A stretch of DNA of 64,000 nucleotides from the NCBI RefSeq assembly GCF_007828955.1, contig NZ_VIVR01000001.1, positions 5,022,001-5,086,000 on the forward strand, written 5' to 3'. The notes under the pieces were generated by a model. That model was not told the origin of the DNA, did not search any database, and saw only the letters and a list, made by a program, of their open reading frames with translations. The position numbers and the translations under genes are program-made. Below, one piece after another: positions 47,381-54,805 of the stretch. Source of the DNA: Kitasatospora atroaurantiaca (GTDB lineage Bacteria; Actinomycetota; Actinomycetes; Streptomycetales; Streptomycetaceae). Numbering within the stretch: the first letter of the stretch is position 1; the number at the start of each line of letters is the position of its first letter.

Positions 47381-47530
47381 TCAGGCCGCGGCGAGTCTGG
47401 CGTCCAGGGTGCGGACGATCTCGTCGGCGCGGTCGGCGATCTCGGTGTCGTCGGGTGCGCCGACGATCGCCATGAAGGACTCGACCAGGGATCCCTGGAG
47501 CTCCTCGACGGTGGGCTGCTGCTCGGTCAT
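47381..47530 (-). CDS. Small acidic protein, 49 residues, unknown function
   Basis: Begins MTEQQPTVEELQGSLVESFM, continues with an acidic DDTEIAD stretch and ends in an Arg/Ala-rich helix (TLDARLAAA). GAGGAG lies eight bases before the ATG, and the gene starts 15 bp after the VlmA-like stop, so it is very probably co-translated with it. It is not recognised. Its size and helical acidic character recall a small carrier-like or partner protein, but no Ser in a D-S-L context is present, so it is not an ordinary ACP. Confidence 0.6.
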   Translation of the reverse strand: MTEQQPTVEELQGSLVESFMAIVGAPDDTEIADRADEIVRTLDARLAAA

Positions 47531-47545
47531 GACTGTGACTCCTCG

Positions 47546-48544
47546 TCAGAAGGCGTTGCAGGCACGGAAGATGTGGGCGAAGGAGGCCAGTGAGGCCTGC
47601 CCGTGGAAGGCGACGTACTCGGGGAGCAGCAGGTCCGGCGCCCACTTCTCCTTGTAGGCGAGCTGGGTCTGCGCCGGGTAGACGGCCTCGCCGTGCTCCC
47701 ACAGGAAGTGCATGAGCCACTGGAAGGACGCGCTGTGGCCGGGCAGTTCGCGCTCGGCGTCCAGGCCGGTGAACGGCGTGAAGCCGAAGTGCAGCCACTC
47801 CACGCCCTCGCTGCGGAAGACCTCGATGGCGGTGGAGTTGATCGCCTCCATCAGGCCCGGCGAGCCGCCCGGCACCCGGCGGCTGAGGTCGTGCATCCAG
47901 CCGGCCCGGCTGCCGTACACCGGGGAGTACGAGATGTACGCGACCGGGGCGCCGTCGATCGTGCCGACGAACAGCCGGCGGTGCTCCTGGGCCGGGCCGC
48001 CGTACTGCCCGACCAGGAAGTCCAGCTGGCGGGCGTGCTCGCCCTTGGAGGGCAGCCACTGCGAGTCGATCTCGTGCAGCGCGCCGTACCACTGCTCGGC
48101 GTCGACCTCCTGGACCTGCAGGCCGTTGCGGAACGCCCGGGAGATCTTGTTGCGCAGCTGCATGAAGCGGCTGCCGCGCAGCGAGAACTCGGGCAGGTTC
48201 ACCGCCCAGGAGGCGCCGATCTGGTTCACCGTGAAGCCGTGGCGCGCGTACGCCAGCGCGTCGCTGTGCTGCAGCTGGACGGTCACCAGCTTCAGCCGCC
48301 GCTCCTGCGCGTGCTCGACGAAGCGGTCCACCAGGGTGTCGTACGAGTCCGCCGCGGCGAACGGTCCGCCGAACTGGACCAGGTACTGGCCGGCCTGGCG
48401 GTAGACCACCACGCCCTCGGTGTCGGGGGTGGTGAAGATGCTGTTGCCGCTGTTGAGTGCCAGGAAGGAACTCGGGTTGTCGGCCTGGGTGTGGGTGCGG
48501 ATGGCATCCAGGACCGGATTCACCGCAGTCGTTGCCGTAGTCAC
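47546..48544 (-). CDS. DUF2156 aminoacyl-tRNA-dependent transferase, VlmA-like
   Basis: 332 residues of the GNAT-fold group that includes the C-terminal domain of lysyl-phosphatidylglycerol synthase and VlmA of valanimycin biosynthesis. Visible hallmarks: SFLALNSGNSIF, LRNKISRAFRNGLQV, IDSQWLPSKGE, HFGFTPFTGLDAE and the C-terminal LAYKEKWAPDLLLPEYVAF. There are no membrane helices, unlike MprF. By analogy with VlmA it would move serine from seryl-tRNA to an alkylhydroxylamine oxygen. The GTG at 48544 has GAGGAG close upstream. Its neighbours, a tRNA-Ser-like gene and a second SerRS, strongly support tRNA-dependent chemistry. Confidence 0.85.
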   Translation of the reverse strand: MTTATTAVNPVLDAIRTHTQADNPSSFLALNSGNSIFTTPDTEGVVVYRQAGQYLVQFGGPFAAADSYDTLVDRFVEHAQERRLKLVTVQLQHSDALAYARHGFTVNQIGASWAVNLPEFSLRGSRFMQLRNKISRAFRNGLQVQEVDAEQWYGALHEIDSQWLPSKGEHARQLDFLVGQYGGPAQEHRRLFVGTIDGAPVAYISYSPVYGSRAGWMHDLSRRVPGGSPGLMEAINSTAIEVFRSEGVEWLHFGFTPFTGLDAERELPGHSASFQWLMHFLWEHGEAVYPAQTQLAYKEKWAPDLLLPEYVAFHGQASLASFAHIFRACNAF

Positions 48545-48646
48545 GTCGTCTCCTCGCCTTCTCCTGCTGAATTGCCGGTGGGATTGAGGAAAGTAGAGCA
48601 TTCATAAAACGGCGTCGGAAGGGGTTGCCGGAACTCCTTGGGAGGC

Positions 48647-48686
48647 GTCAGCGGCGCGTCAGTCCGATGTCAGAACGGACTGTCAG
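48647..48686 (+). promoter_or_regulatory. Candidate SARP operator (GTCAG type) before the tRNA-like gene
   Basis: GTCAG at 48647, 48658 and 48669 repeats at exactly 11 bp, with a fourth out-of-phase copy at 48682. Orientation is towards the tRNA-like element at 48739. It could also serve the divergent VlmA-like gene 100 bp to the left. The distance suits a promoter between about 48680 and 48735, but no consensus -10 box is clear. Confidence 0.6.
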
Positions 48687-48738
48687 AGTCGTCAACGTGA
48701 ACGGCACGGGAAAACCGGCCGGGAAAGCAAGGAAGCAT

Positions 48739-48835
48739 GGAGAGGTGCCCGGAGCGGTTTATCGGGGACCGGGGCTTCGGCCCTGGTCGGGTGGTCAGCC
48801 CGCCTTCGCAGGTTCGAATCCTGCCCTCTCCGCCA
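48739..48835 (+). tRNA. tRNA-Ser-like RNA without a normal anticodon arm
   Basis: The 97-nt element has a perfect 7-bp acceptor stem (GGAGAGG/CCTCTCC), U8-G9, a D arm (CCCG/CGGG with GCGG in the loop), a perfect T arm (GCAGG-TTCGAAT-CCTGC), discriminator G and encoded CCA. Acceptor stem and discriminator match actinobacterial tRNA-Ser. Where the anticodon arm should be (48767-48788) there is a nine-pair hairpin capped by TTCG, followed by a 4-bp arm (CGGG/CCCG, 7-nt loop). A strained alternative gives a 7-nt loop with TCG, an Arg anticodon. SerRS reads the variable arm and acceptor, not the anticodon, so charging is conceivable. It could instead be a decayed tRNA gene. Confidence 0.7.
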
Positions 48836-48850
48836 CAACGTTCCGCCAGG

Positions 48851-48876
48851 CGGTCACGGGATCCGTGGCCGCTTTT
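48851..48876 (+). terminator. Rho-independent terminator after the tRNA-like gene
   Basis: A nine-pair stem (CGGTCACGG with CCGTGGCCG, 3-nt loop) followed by CTTTT, 15 bp after the CCA end. A classical terminator here supports a discrete small RNA transcript. Confidence 0.7.
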
Positions 48877-48906
48877 CGCTGTCCGCAGGCCGGCCCGCCG
48901 TGAAAT

Positions 48907-48933
48907 GTCAGCGGAAGGTCAGGGCCGGGTCAG
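48907..48933 (+). promoter_or_regulatory. Candidate SARP operator (GTCAG type) for the azoxy operon
   Basis: GTCAG at 48907, 48918 and 48929, exactly 11 bp apart, about 65 bp before the first gene of the long rightward operon. CAGCAT at 48944-48949 could be the -10 box, placed about ten bases past the last repeat as in known SARP promoters. Confidence 0.65.
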
Positions 48934-48997
48934 AAGCCGCTGCCAGCATCAAGGTGCTTCGGACCGAAAACCCGCGTGCCCGAATCGGAGAGGCCAG

Positions 48998-50653
48998 ATG
49001 ATACTTGCTGGAGGAAAGGCGGAGGGTTTGTCCTCCGCGAACCCCGGGGAAACCGGGCGCGAGAAAGCGCTGCGCAGCTACAAGCTGTACATCGCCGGAA
49101 AGGACGTGGAGGGCGACGGCTGGGTCTACACCGTCAGCGCCCGGTCACTGCTGGAGGACGTCTTCACCAGCGTCAGCCTCAAGCGCGCCCTGGAGCAGGA
49201 CCCCGAGTCCGAGGCCAAGCACCACCCGTACGTGGTGGGCCGCTGCGCCATCGCCGGCGACAACGGGATCGACCTCGCCTCCGAGGCGGCCGCCGCCGCG
49301 GCCCCCGAGTGGGCGGCCGTTCCGCTGGAGCGGCGGATGCGTCTGGGCACCCTCTTTCGTGAGGAGCTGATCCGCCGCCAGGACGAGTTCCTGGAGATGC
49401 TGGTGGCCGAGGCGCACCCGGTCAAGCTGGCCCGCTGGGAGCTCAGCTGCCTGCTCCAGGTCTACAGCGAGGAGAGCCTGCGCTGGTACCGGGAGCGTAT
49501 GCACACCGAGTTCGAGCACAACGGCCGCCGCCTGATCGTGCGCCGCCAGCCGGACGGAGTGGTGGCCTTCAACCCGCCGCAGAACGCCCCGGCCCCCAGC
49601 GCCGCCCTCGCCGTGCTCGCCCTGATGGCCGGGAACTCCGTCGTGGTCCGCGCCCCCCGCAGCATCGCGCTCAGCACCATGTACGTGATCCGGGACGTGG
49701 TGGCCCCGCTGCTGGAGGAGGTCGGCGCCCCGCCCGGCGTCCTCAACGCGGTGTGCGGCAACCCCAAGCAGACCCTGGACCGCTGGGTGGAGAGCCCGCT
49801 GATCCAGGACATCTTCTACATCGGCGGCAGCCAGGAGGGCCTGCGCTTCCAGGAGCAGTGCGTCGCCAACGGCAAGAAGCCCATCCTCGAACTGGCCGGC
49901 AACGACGGCATCATCGTCTGGGAGGGTGCCAACATCAAGCACGCCGCCGAGGCGATCACCGAGTCCTTCTACGGCTCCGGCCAGATCTGCATGGTGCCCA
50001 ACTACGTGCTGGTGCACCCGAACGTGGCCGAGGAGCTGATCGCCGAGGTCAAGGAGCAGGTCAAGACCGTCCGCCCCGGGTACCCGGAGGACGAGGACGT
50101 GCTGCTCTCGCCGGTGCGCCGCAGCGAGAAGTTCTTCACCCTGCTGAACCAGGCCCTGGAGAACGGCGCCGAGCTGATCACCGGTGGCCAGCGCACCGAG
50201 CTGGACGGCACGCCGTCCGAGACCGGTGTCTTCCTGCAGCCGACCGTGGTCCGGGTCGACGGCCTGGCCGGGGCGCGCAAGTACGACGTCGTCCGGCACG
50301 AGACCTTCTTCCCGCTGCTGCCGATCGTCGTCCCCGAGGCCGCCCCGAACGACGAACTGCTGGCGAACTTCATCGACTTCGTCAACAGCAACGAGTACGG
50401 CCTGCGGAACTCCCTGTGGGCCCGGTCCGCCCGGGTCATCAACGCCTTCGTGCAGCGCGTCACCAACGGTGGCCTGCTGAAGATCAACGACTCCCACATC
50501 GGCTTCCTGCCGTACCTCCCCAGCCACGGCGGCACCGGCCTGACCGGCGGCGTCTACGGCGAGGCCAACTACCCGATGCTCAAGACCTCGCACATCCAGG
50601 GCGTGAGCATCGCCCACGACATCAGCCCGCGCGAGGCGGTCTTCGGCTCCTGA
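48998..50653 (+). CDS. Aldehyde dehydrogenase-fold acyl-thioester reductase (probable)
   Basis: 551 residues of the aldehyde dehydrogenase superfamily: a Rossmann region with VVAFNPPQNAPAPS, LELAGNDGIIV (conserved Glu), the catalytic Cys in GSGQICMVPNYVLV and HETFFPLLPIV. ATG 48998 follows CGGAGAGG. As first gene of an operon continuing with an N-hydroxylase and an aminotransferase, it most likely reduces an acyl-CoA or acyl-ACP to a fatty aldehyde for transamination. Direction (acyl reduction rather than aldehyde oxidation) is inferred from context; a semialdehyde oxidation role cannot be excluded. Confidence 0.8.
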   Translation: MILAGGKAEGLSSANPGETGREKALRSYKLYIAGKDVEGDGWVYTVSARSLLEDVFTSVSLKRALEQDPESEAKHHPYVVGRCAIAGDNGIDLASEAAAAAAPEWAAVPLERRMRLGTLFREELIRRQDEFLEMLVAEAHPVKLARWELSCLLQVYSEESLRWYRERMHTEFEHNGRRLIVRRQPDGVVAFNPPQNAPAPSAALAVLALMAGNSVVVRAPRSIALSTMYVIRDVVAPLLEEVGAPPGVLNAVCGNPKQTLDRWVESPLIQDIFYIGGSQEGLRFQEQCVANGKKPILELAGNDGIIVWEGANIKHAAEAITESFYGSGQICMVPNYVLVHPNVAEELIAEVKEQVKTVRPGYPEDEDVLLSPVRRSEKFFTLLNQALENGAELITGGQRTELDGTPSETGVFLQPTVVRVDGLAGARKYDVVRHETFFPLLPIVVPEAAPNDELLANFIDFVNSNEYGLRNSLWARSARVINAFVQRVTNGGLLKINDSHIGFLPYLPSHGGTGLTGGVYGEANYPMLKTSHIQGVSIAHDISPREAVFGS

Positions 50654-50696
50654 CCGGGAGGCCGCCGACCCGCGCCGCACCACCGGAGGTGTTCCC

Positions 50697-51836
50697 GTGC
50701 GCTCACTCGACACTGCTCGCGACACGTGCGAGCGGTTCCACCCGGGGCTTGTGAAGGCCCTGGCAGACATCCCGTACGCCGAACGCGAGGCGCCGGACAG
50801 CCCCGTGATCGACCTGTTCCGCAAGCACGACGGGGTCGGCCTGCTGGTGCCCGTCGGGTACGGCGGCCTGGGGGCCGACCCGCTGGAGGCGGTGCGGGTC
50901 CAGCGGGCGCTGGGCTCGCTGTCGCCCTCGCTGGCGGCCGCGGTGACCATGCACCACTTCACCGCCGCGATGCTGTACTCGCTCGCGGCCCAGTCCGGCC
51001 GGCTCGGCGAGGCGCAGCTGCAGCTGCTGCACAGCGTCGTCCCGGAGCAGCGGCTGATGGCCTCCGGCTGGGCCGAGGGCCGTACCCAGCAGAACATCCT
51101 CACCCCCTCGGTCACCGCCACCCCGGTGGAGGGCGGCTACCGGCTGGCCGGCTCCAAGAAGCCGTGCAGCCTGGCCGGTTCGATGGACCTGCTGACCGCG
51201 AGCATCGCGGTGCCCGGCGCCTCCGGCGACCCGGAGCTCGCCCTCGCACTGGTCGCCGCGGACTCCCCGGGGCTGTCGGTGCACCCCTTCTGGGGCAACG
51301 ACGTGCTGGCCGCGGCGGAGAGCGACGAGGTCCGGCTGGAGGACGTGTTCGTCCCCGAGGAGCTGGTCGTCCGCACCTCCGCCGAGGACCCGCACCGCCT
51401 GGACGACCTGCAGACCGCCGGCTTCGTCTGGTTCGAGCTGCTGATCTCGGCCGGCTACACCGGCGCCGCCGCCGCGCTCACCGAGCAGGTGCTGGAGCGC
51501 GGCCGGGGTACCGCCGGGGAGCGCGCCGCGGTCGCGGTGCTCAGCGAGTCCGCGTACGCCCTGCTGGAGGGCGCCGCCCGCGCCGTCCGGGACGGGCTGG
51601 ACGGCGAGGAGGCGGTGGCCCAGGTGCTGCTCGCCCGCTTCGCCGCCCAGGACGCCATGAACCGGGCCGCCGACCTCGCCCTCGAACTGCTGGGCGGGCT
51701 CGACTTCATCCGGTCCTCCGACCACGCCCGACTGGCCACCGCCGTACGGCCGCTGGCCTTCCACCCGCCGTCCCGGAGCAGCAGTGCGGAGCCCCTGGCC
51801 CGCTACTTCAACGGCGCCCCACTAGAGCTGTCCTGA
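50697..51836 (+). CDS. Amine N-hydroxylase of acyl-CoA dehydrogenase fold, VlmH-like
   Basis: 379 residues with the acyl-CoA dehydrogenase layout: helical start, VPVGYGGLGADPLEAVRVQRALG, GYRLAGSKKPCSLAGSMDLLTA, and C-terminal FHPPSRSSSAEPLARYFNG. VlmH of the valanimycin pathway, which hydroxylates isobutylamine with reduced flavin, belongs to this fold. Here the partner reductase is encoded five genes on, at 54209. The GTG has a GGAGG site. Expected substrate: the fatty amine made by the neighbouring reductase and aminotransferase. An ordinary acyl-CoA dehydrogenase is the alternative, but no electron-transfer partner is nearby. Confidence 0.8.
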   Translation: MRSLDTARDTCERFHPGLVKALADIPYAEREAPDSPVIDLFRKHDGVGLLVPVGYGGLGADPLEAVRVQRALGSLSPSLAAAVTMHHFTAAMLYSLAAQSGRLGEAQLQLLHSVVPEQRLMASGWAEGRTQQNILTPSVTATPVEGGYRLAGSKKPCSLAGSMDLLTASIAVPGASGDPELALALVAADSPGLSVHPFWGNDVLAAAESDEVRLEDVFVPEELVVRTSAEDPHRLDDLQTAGFVWFELLISAGYTGAAAALTEQVLERGRGTAGERAAVAVLSESAYALLEGAARAVRDGLDGEEAVAQVLLARFAAQDAMNRAADLALELLGGLDFIRSSDHARLATAVRPLAFHPPSRSSSAEPLARYFNGAPLELS

Positions 51837-51872
51837 CCGGGCCGGCCGACCACCGAAGGAGGAGCAGACCCC

Positions 51873-53162
51873 GTGACCACGACGATCGCACCGGCAGCTG
51901 GTGTCGACACCGAGGAGGAGATCCTCGGCCTGTACCGGGCCCACCTCAGCAAGGGCAGGGCCACCCTCGCCGAGCTGTTCGGCAGCCACATGGAGGTGGA
52001 GTCCTCCGGCGCCTGGCTGACCACGAGCGACGGGGAGCGCTTCCTCAACTGTGGTGGGTACGGCGTGTTCATCATGGGCGCCCGGCACCCGATCGTGATC
52101 GAGGCCGTCGAGCGCCAGCTGCACACCCACCCGGTGGCCACCCGCATCCTGCTGGAGCCCACCGTCGCCCGCGCCGCGGAGGCCCTCACCGCGATCACGC
52201 CGCCCGGCCTCGACCGGGTGCACTTCGCGCTCTCCGGCGCCGAGGCGGTCGAGACCGGCCTCAAGCTGGCCCGCGCCAACGGCCGCAAGCGCACCGTCTC
52301 GATGCGCGGCGGCTACCACGGCAAGACCCTGGGCGCCCTGTCGGCGACCGCCAAGGAGGTCTACCAGGCCCCCTTCCGGCCGCTCATCCCGGACTTCCTG
52401 CACCTGCCGTTCGGCGACGCGGACGCCCTGGAGCAGGAGCTCGCCGCCCACCCGGGCGAGGTCTGCGTCATCATCGAGCCGGTCCAGGGCGAGGGCGGCG
52501 TGATCCTTCCGCCCCCGGGCTACCTCAAGCGGGTCGAGGAGCTGGTCCGCGAGTACGACGGCTTCCTGATCCTGGACGAGGTGCAGACCGGCATGGGCCG
52601 GCTCGGCGAGTGGTGGGGCGCCGACGCCGAGGGCGTCACCCCCGACGTCCTGCTGGCCGGCAAGGCGCTGGGCGGCGGCGTGGTCCCGGTCTCGGCGGCC
52701 ATCGCCACCCGGAAGGCCTTCCGTCCCTTCGACAAGGACCCGTACATCCACACCGCCACCTTCTCCGGCCAGCCGCTGCTGATGGCGGCCGTCCAGGGCG
52801 CGGTCCGCGCGATCCAGGAGGAGCGCCTGGTCACCCGGGCGATGGACCTCGGCGCCCGGCTGCTGCCGGCGATCGCCGAGATCGCGTACCGCAACATCCC
52901 CGAGCTGGTGGTCGACGTCCGCGGCCGGGGTCTGCTCATCGGTCTGGAGCTGGTCGAGGCGGGTCTCGCCGGCGAGCTCCTGATCGAGCTGTTCAACCAC
53001 GGGGTCGTCGCCAACCACTCGATGAACGGCAGTTCGGTGGTGCGGTTCACCCCGCCCGCCATCCTCACCGACCGCGATGTGGACTTCCTCCTCGACTCCT
53101 TCGACAAGGCGACCCTGGATCTGGTCCGGGGCTCGGCCACGATGCCGGAAGGCGGTAACTGA
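51873..53162 (+). CDS. Class III PLP aminotransferase
   Basis: 429 residues with the fold-type I features of ornithine/4-aminobutyrate aminotransferases: LNCGGYGVFIMGARHP, SGAEAVETGLKLARANG, MRGGYHGKTLGALSAT, LILDEVQTGMGRLG and the PLP lysine in LLAGKALGGGVVP. GTG start. It replaces the amino-acid decarboxylase of the valanimycin pathway: a long-chain aldehyde from the upstream dehydrogenase would be aminated to the fatty amine. The SRPBCC gene begins one base after its stop. Confidence 0.93.
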   Translation: MTTTIAPAAGVDTEEEILGLYRAHLSKGRATLAELFGSHMEVESSGAWLTTSDGERFLNCGGYGVFIMGARHPIVIEAVERQLHTHPVATRILLEPTVARAAEALTAITPPGLDRVHFALSGAEAVETGLKLARANGRKRTVSMRGGYHGKTLGALSATAKEVYQAPFRPLIPDFLHLPFGDADALEQELAAHPGEVCVIIEPVQGEGGVILPPPGYLKRVEELVREYDGFLILDEVQTGMGRLGEWWGADAEGVTPDVLLAGKALGGGVVPVSAAIATRKAFRPFDKDPYIHTATFSGQPLLMAAVQGAVRAIQEERLVTRAMDLGARLLPAIAEIAYRNIPELVVDVRGRGLLIGLELVEAGLAGELLIELFNHGVVANHSMNGSSVVRFTPPAILTDRDVDFLLDSFDKATLDLVRGSATMPEGGN

Positions 53163-53163
53163 C

Positions 53164-53646
53164 GTGCGGCACGTAGAACTCGACGCCGTGGTGCGCAATG
53201 AGCGGGCCGAGGACGTCTTCGACAACGTCCTGAAGTGGGAGCGGTACCCGGAGCTGGCCCCGCACGTGCGGGCCACCACGGTGCACTCCACCCTGCCGGA
53301 GCCGGTGGGCAGTTCCAGTTGGGAGCTGCACTTCCGCAGCGGCCTGCTGCGCTGGACCGAGGACGACCACTTCCTCAGGAACGACCTGGAGGTCCGCTTC
53401 GAGCAGACCGACGGCGACTTCGACAGCTTCGAGGGCAAGTGGGTGTTCCGCCAGGACGGCGACGACGTGGCCGTCCACTTCGAGGCGGACTTCGACTTCG
53501 GCATCCCCAGCCTCGAGGGCATCCTCGACCCGATCGCCGAGCGGGTCATCAAGGAGACCGTCGCCTGGGCCGTCACCGGCCTGTTCGCGAGCGTCTCGAT
53601 CACCGGTGACGTCGATCTCGGCACCCCCGCCGCTGCGACTGCCTAG
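53164..53646 (+). CDS. SRPBCC (START/cyclase-like) protein
   Basis: 160 residues of the polyketide cyclase / COQ10 group: VRHVELDAVVRNERAEDVFD start, WERYPELAPHVRATTV, and a long C-terminal helix (IAERVIKETVAWAVTGLF). These proteins bind hydrophobic ligands in a helix-grip pocket. The gene is packed between the aminotransferase and the VlmO-like gene, 11 bp from the latter. It could present the alkyl chain to the N-N forming enzymes; no catalytic residue is evident. Confidence 0.82.
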   Translation: MRHVELDAVVRNERAEDVFDNVLKWERYPELAPHVRATTVHSTLPEPVGSSSWELHFRSGLLRWTEDDHFLRNDLEVRFEQTDGDFDSFEGKWVFRQDGDDVAVHFEADFDFGIPSLEGILDPIAERVIKETVAWAVTGLFASVSITGDVDLGTPAAATA

Positions 53647-53657
53647 GAGCTGAAACC

Positions 53658-54212
53658 GTGGACCAGGCCAACCCCTTCGAGAGCCCCAGAACCTACTCCC
53701 TGCACCGGGCGGAGTACCTCGTCGCCCTCGCGGTGACCACGGGCTTCATCATCGCCCACCTCGGCGACATCCGGTGGCTGCCGGCCATCGGGCTGTTCCT
53801 CTACATCGACCTGATCGGCTACATCCCCGGCGCCATCGCCTTCAAGAAGAGCGGCGGCCGGCCGATCTCGAAGGTGTACTACGTCCTCTACAACACCATG
53901 CACAGCCTGATCACCCAGGGCGCGGTCGCCGCGCTGTGGTGCTGGCTGGTGAAGCCCGAGTGGGCGCTGCTGGTCCTGCCGTTCCACCTCTTCGGCGACC
54001 GCGGCATCTTCGGCAACTTCATGAAGTCCTTCGCGCTCCCCTTCGAGCCCGTACGGCAGCAGGGCTACCTGCGGCTGCTGGACGACCTCGGCCTGGACCA
54101 CCCCAAGCCGGTGGGCCACGCGATCGAGCCGACCCCGGTCGGCCACATCCGGATCGTCAAGCCGCTCGCCGAGCGCACGCCCGAGCGGGCCACTGCCGAG
54201 GCGGTGCGGTGA
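53658..54212 (+). CDS. Polytopic membrane protein, candidate N-N bond-forming enzyme (VlmO-like)
   Basis: 184 residues, four hydrophobic segments (about 19-35, 41-62, 73-98, 102-120) and a soluble tail of 60. Polar residues within or beside helices, D51, N79, H82, H110, D114 and N120 (in LPFHLFGDRGIFGN), look like a metal or active site. VlmO, a membrane protein of valanimycin biosynthesis, has been reported to convert the O-seryl hydroxylamine to a hydrazine. The match here rests on size, topology and operon position; I cannot align the two. GTG start; stop overlaps the flavin reductase start. Confidence 0.65.
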   Translation: MDQANPFESPRTYSLHRAEYLVALAVTTGFIIAHLGDIRWLPAIGLFLYIDLIGYIPGAIAFKKSGGRPISKVYYVLYNTMHSLITQGAVAALWCWLVKPEWALLVLPFHLFGDRGIFGNFMKSFALPFEPVRQQGYLRLLDDLGLDHPKPVGHAIEPTPVGHIRIVKPLAERTPERATAEAVR

Positions 54213-54805
54213 GCGTCGCAGCCGAGCCGCGGACCGCGCAGTCGCTGCGGTCCGGCGGCCGGCCGGCCCCGGACCCGGCCCAGCGCCGCCGGGCGCTGCG
54301 CCACCTGGCCTCGCCGGTCTCGGTGCTGACGGTCAGCCACTCGGACCGGCTGCACGGGACCACGGTCAGCACGGTCACCACCGTCTCGCTGAGCCCGCTG
54401 ATCCTCGGCGCCTGCCTCAAGGCCGGCTCGGTCTTCGCCGAACTCGCCGCCGCCGAGGGCCGGTTCTCGGTCAACGTGCTCGGCGGCACCCAGGGCCCGG
54501 TGGCCCGCTGGTTCGCCGACAGCTCCCGCCCGGACGGCGCCGAGCAGTTCGCCGGGCTGCCGTGGCACGCCGACCCGTACGGCCGCGCTCCGCTGCTGGA
54601 GGGGGCGCTGGCCCACTACACCTGCCGGCTCGTCGGCTCGACGGTGGTCGGCGACCACGAGGTCCTGCTGGGCCGGGTGGTCCACGCCGTCACCGGCGAC
54701 GGTGACCCGCTGCTCAGCTTCGCCGGAGGCCTGTTCGCCGGCGCCCTGAACCCCGTCGCACCCAGGAACGACACGCCCACCAAGAAGGAGAACACGGCAC
54801 CATGA
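54209..54805 (+). CDS. Flavin reductase, VlmR-like
   Basis: 198 residues of the flavin reductase-like FMN-binding family: FRxLASPVSVLTVS near the start, TVSTVTTVSLSPLILGACLK, FSVNVLGG, LAHYTCRLVGSTVVGDHEVLLGRV and a C-terminal LLSFAGGLFAG. It supplies reduced flavin to the N-hydroxylase (50697), as VlmR does for VlmH. Overlaps its neighbours at both ends by four bases, so tightly coupled. A Pro/Lys tail (TPTKKEN) ends it. Confidence 0.9.
   Translation: MSVAAEPRTAQSLRSGGRPAPDPAQRRRALRHLASPVSVLTVSHSDRLHGTTVSTVTTVSLSPLILGACLKAGSVFAELAAAEGRFSVNVLGGTQGPVARWFADSSRPDGAEQFAGLPWHADPYGRAPLLEGALAHYTCRLVGSTVVGDHEVLLGRVVHAVTGDGDPLLSFAGGLFAGALNPVAPRNDTPTKKENTAP

Noticed and set aside
48768..48788. A normal anticodon arm with anticodon TCG in the tRNA-like gene
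   Set aside because: It needs a G-G mismatch and extra bases between D and anticodon stems, and gives an Arg anticodon, while acceptor and discriminator are serine-like. The UUCG-capped hairpin is far more stable.
48737..48997. An upstream in-frame extension of the aldehyde dehydrogenase starting at 48737
   Set aside because: It would translate straight through the tRNA-like element, its terminator and the operator repeats; ATG 48998 has a good ribosome-binding site.
50697..51836. Reading this gene as a plain fatty acyl-CoA dehydrogenase
   Set aside because: It has no electron-transfer flavoprotein or beta-oxidation neighbours; the linked flavin reductase and azoxy genes favour a VlmH-like N-hydroxylase, although the fold alone does not decide.
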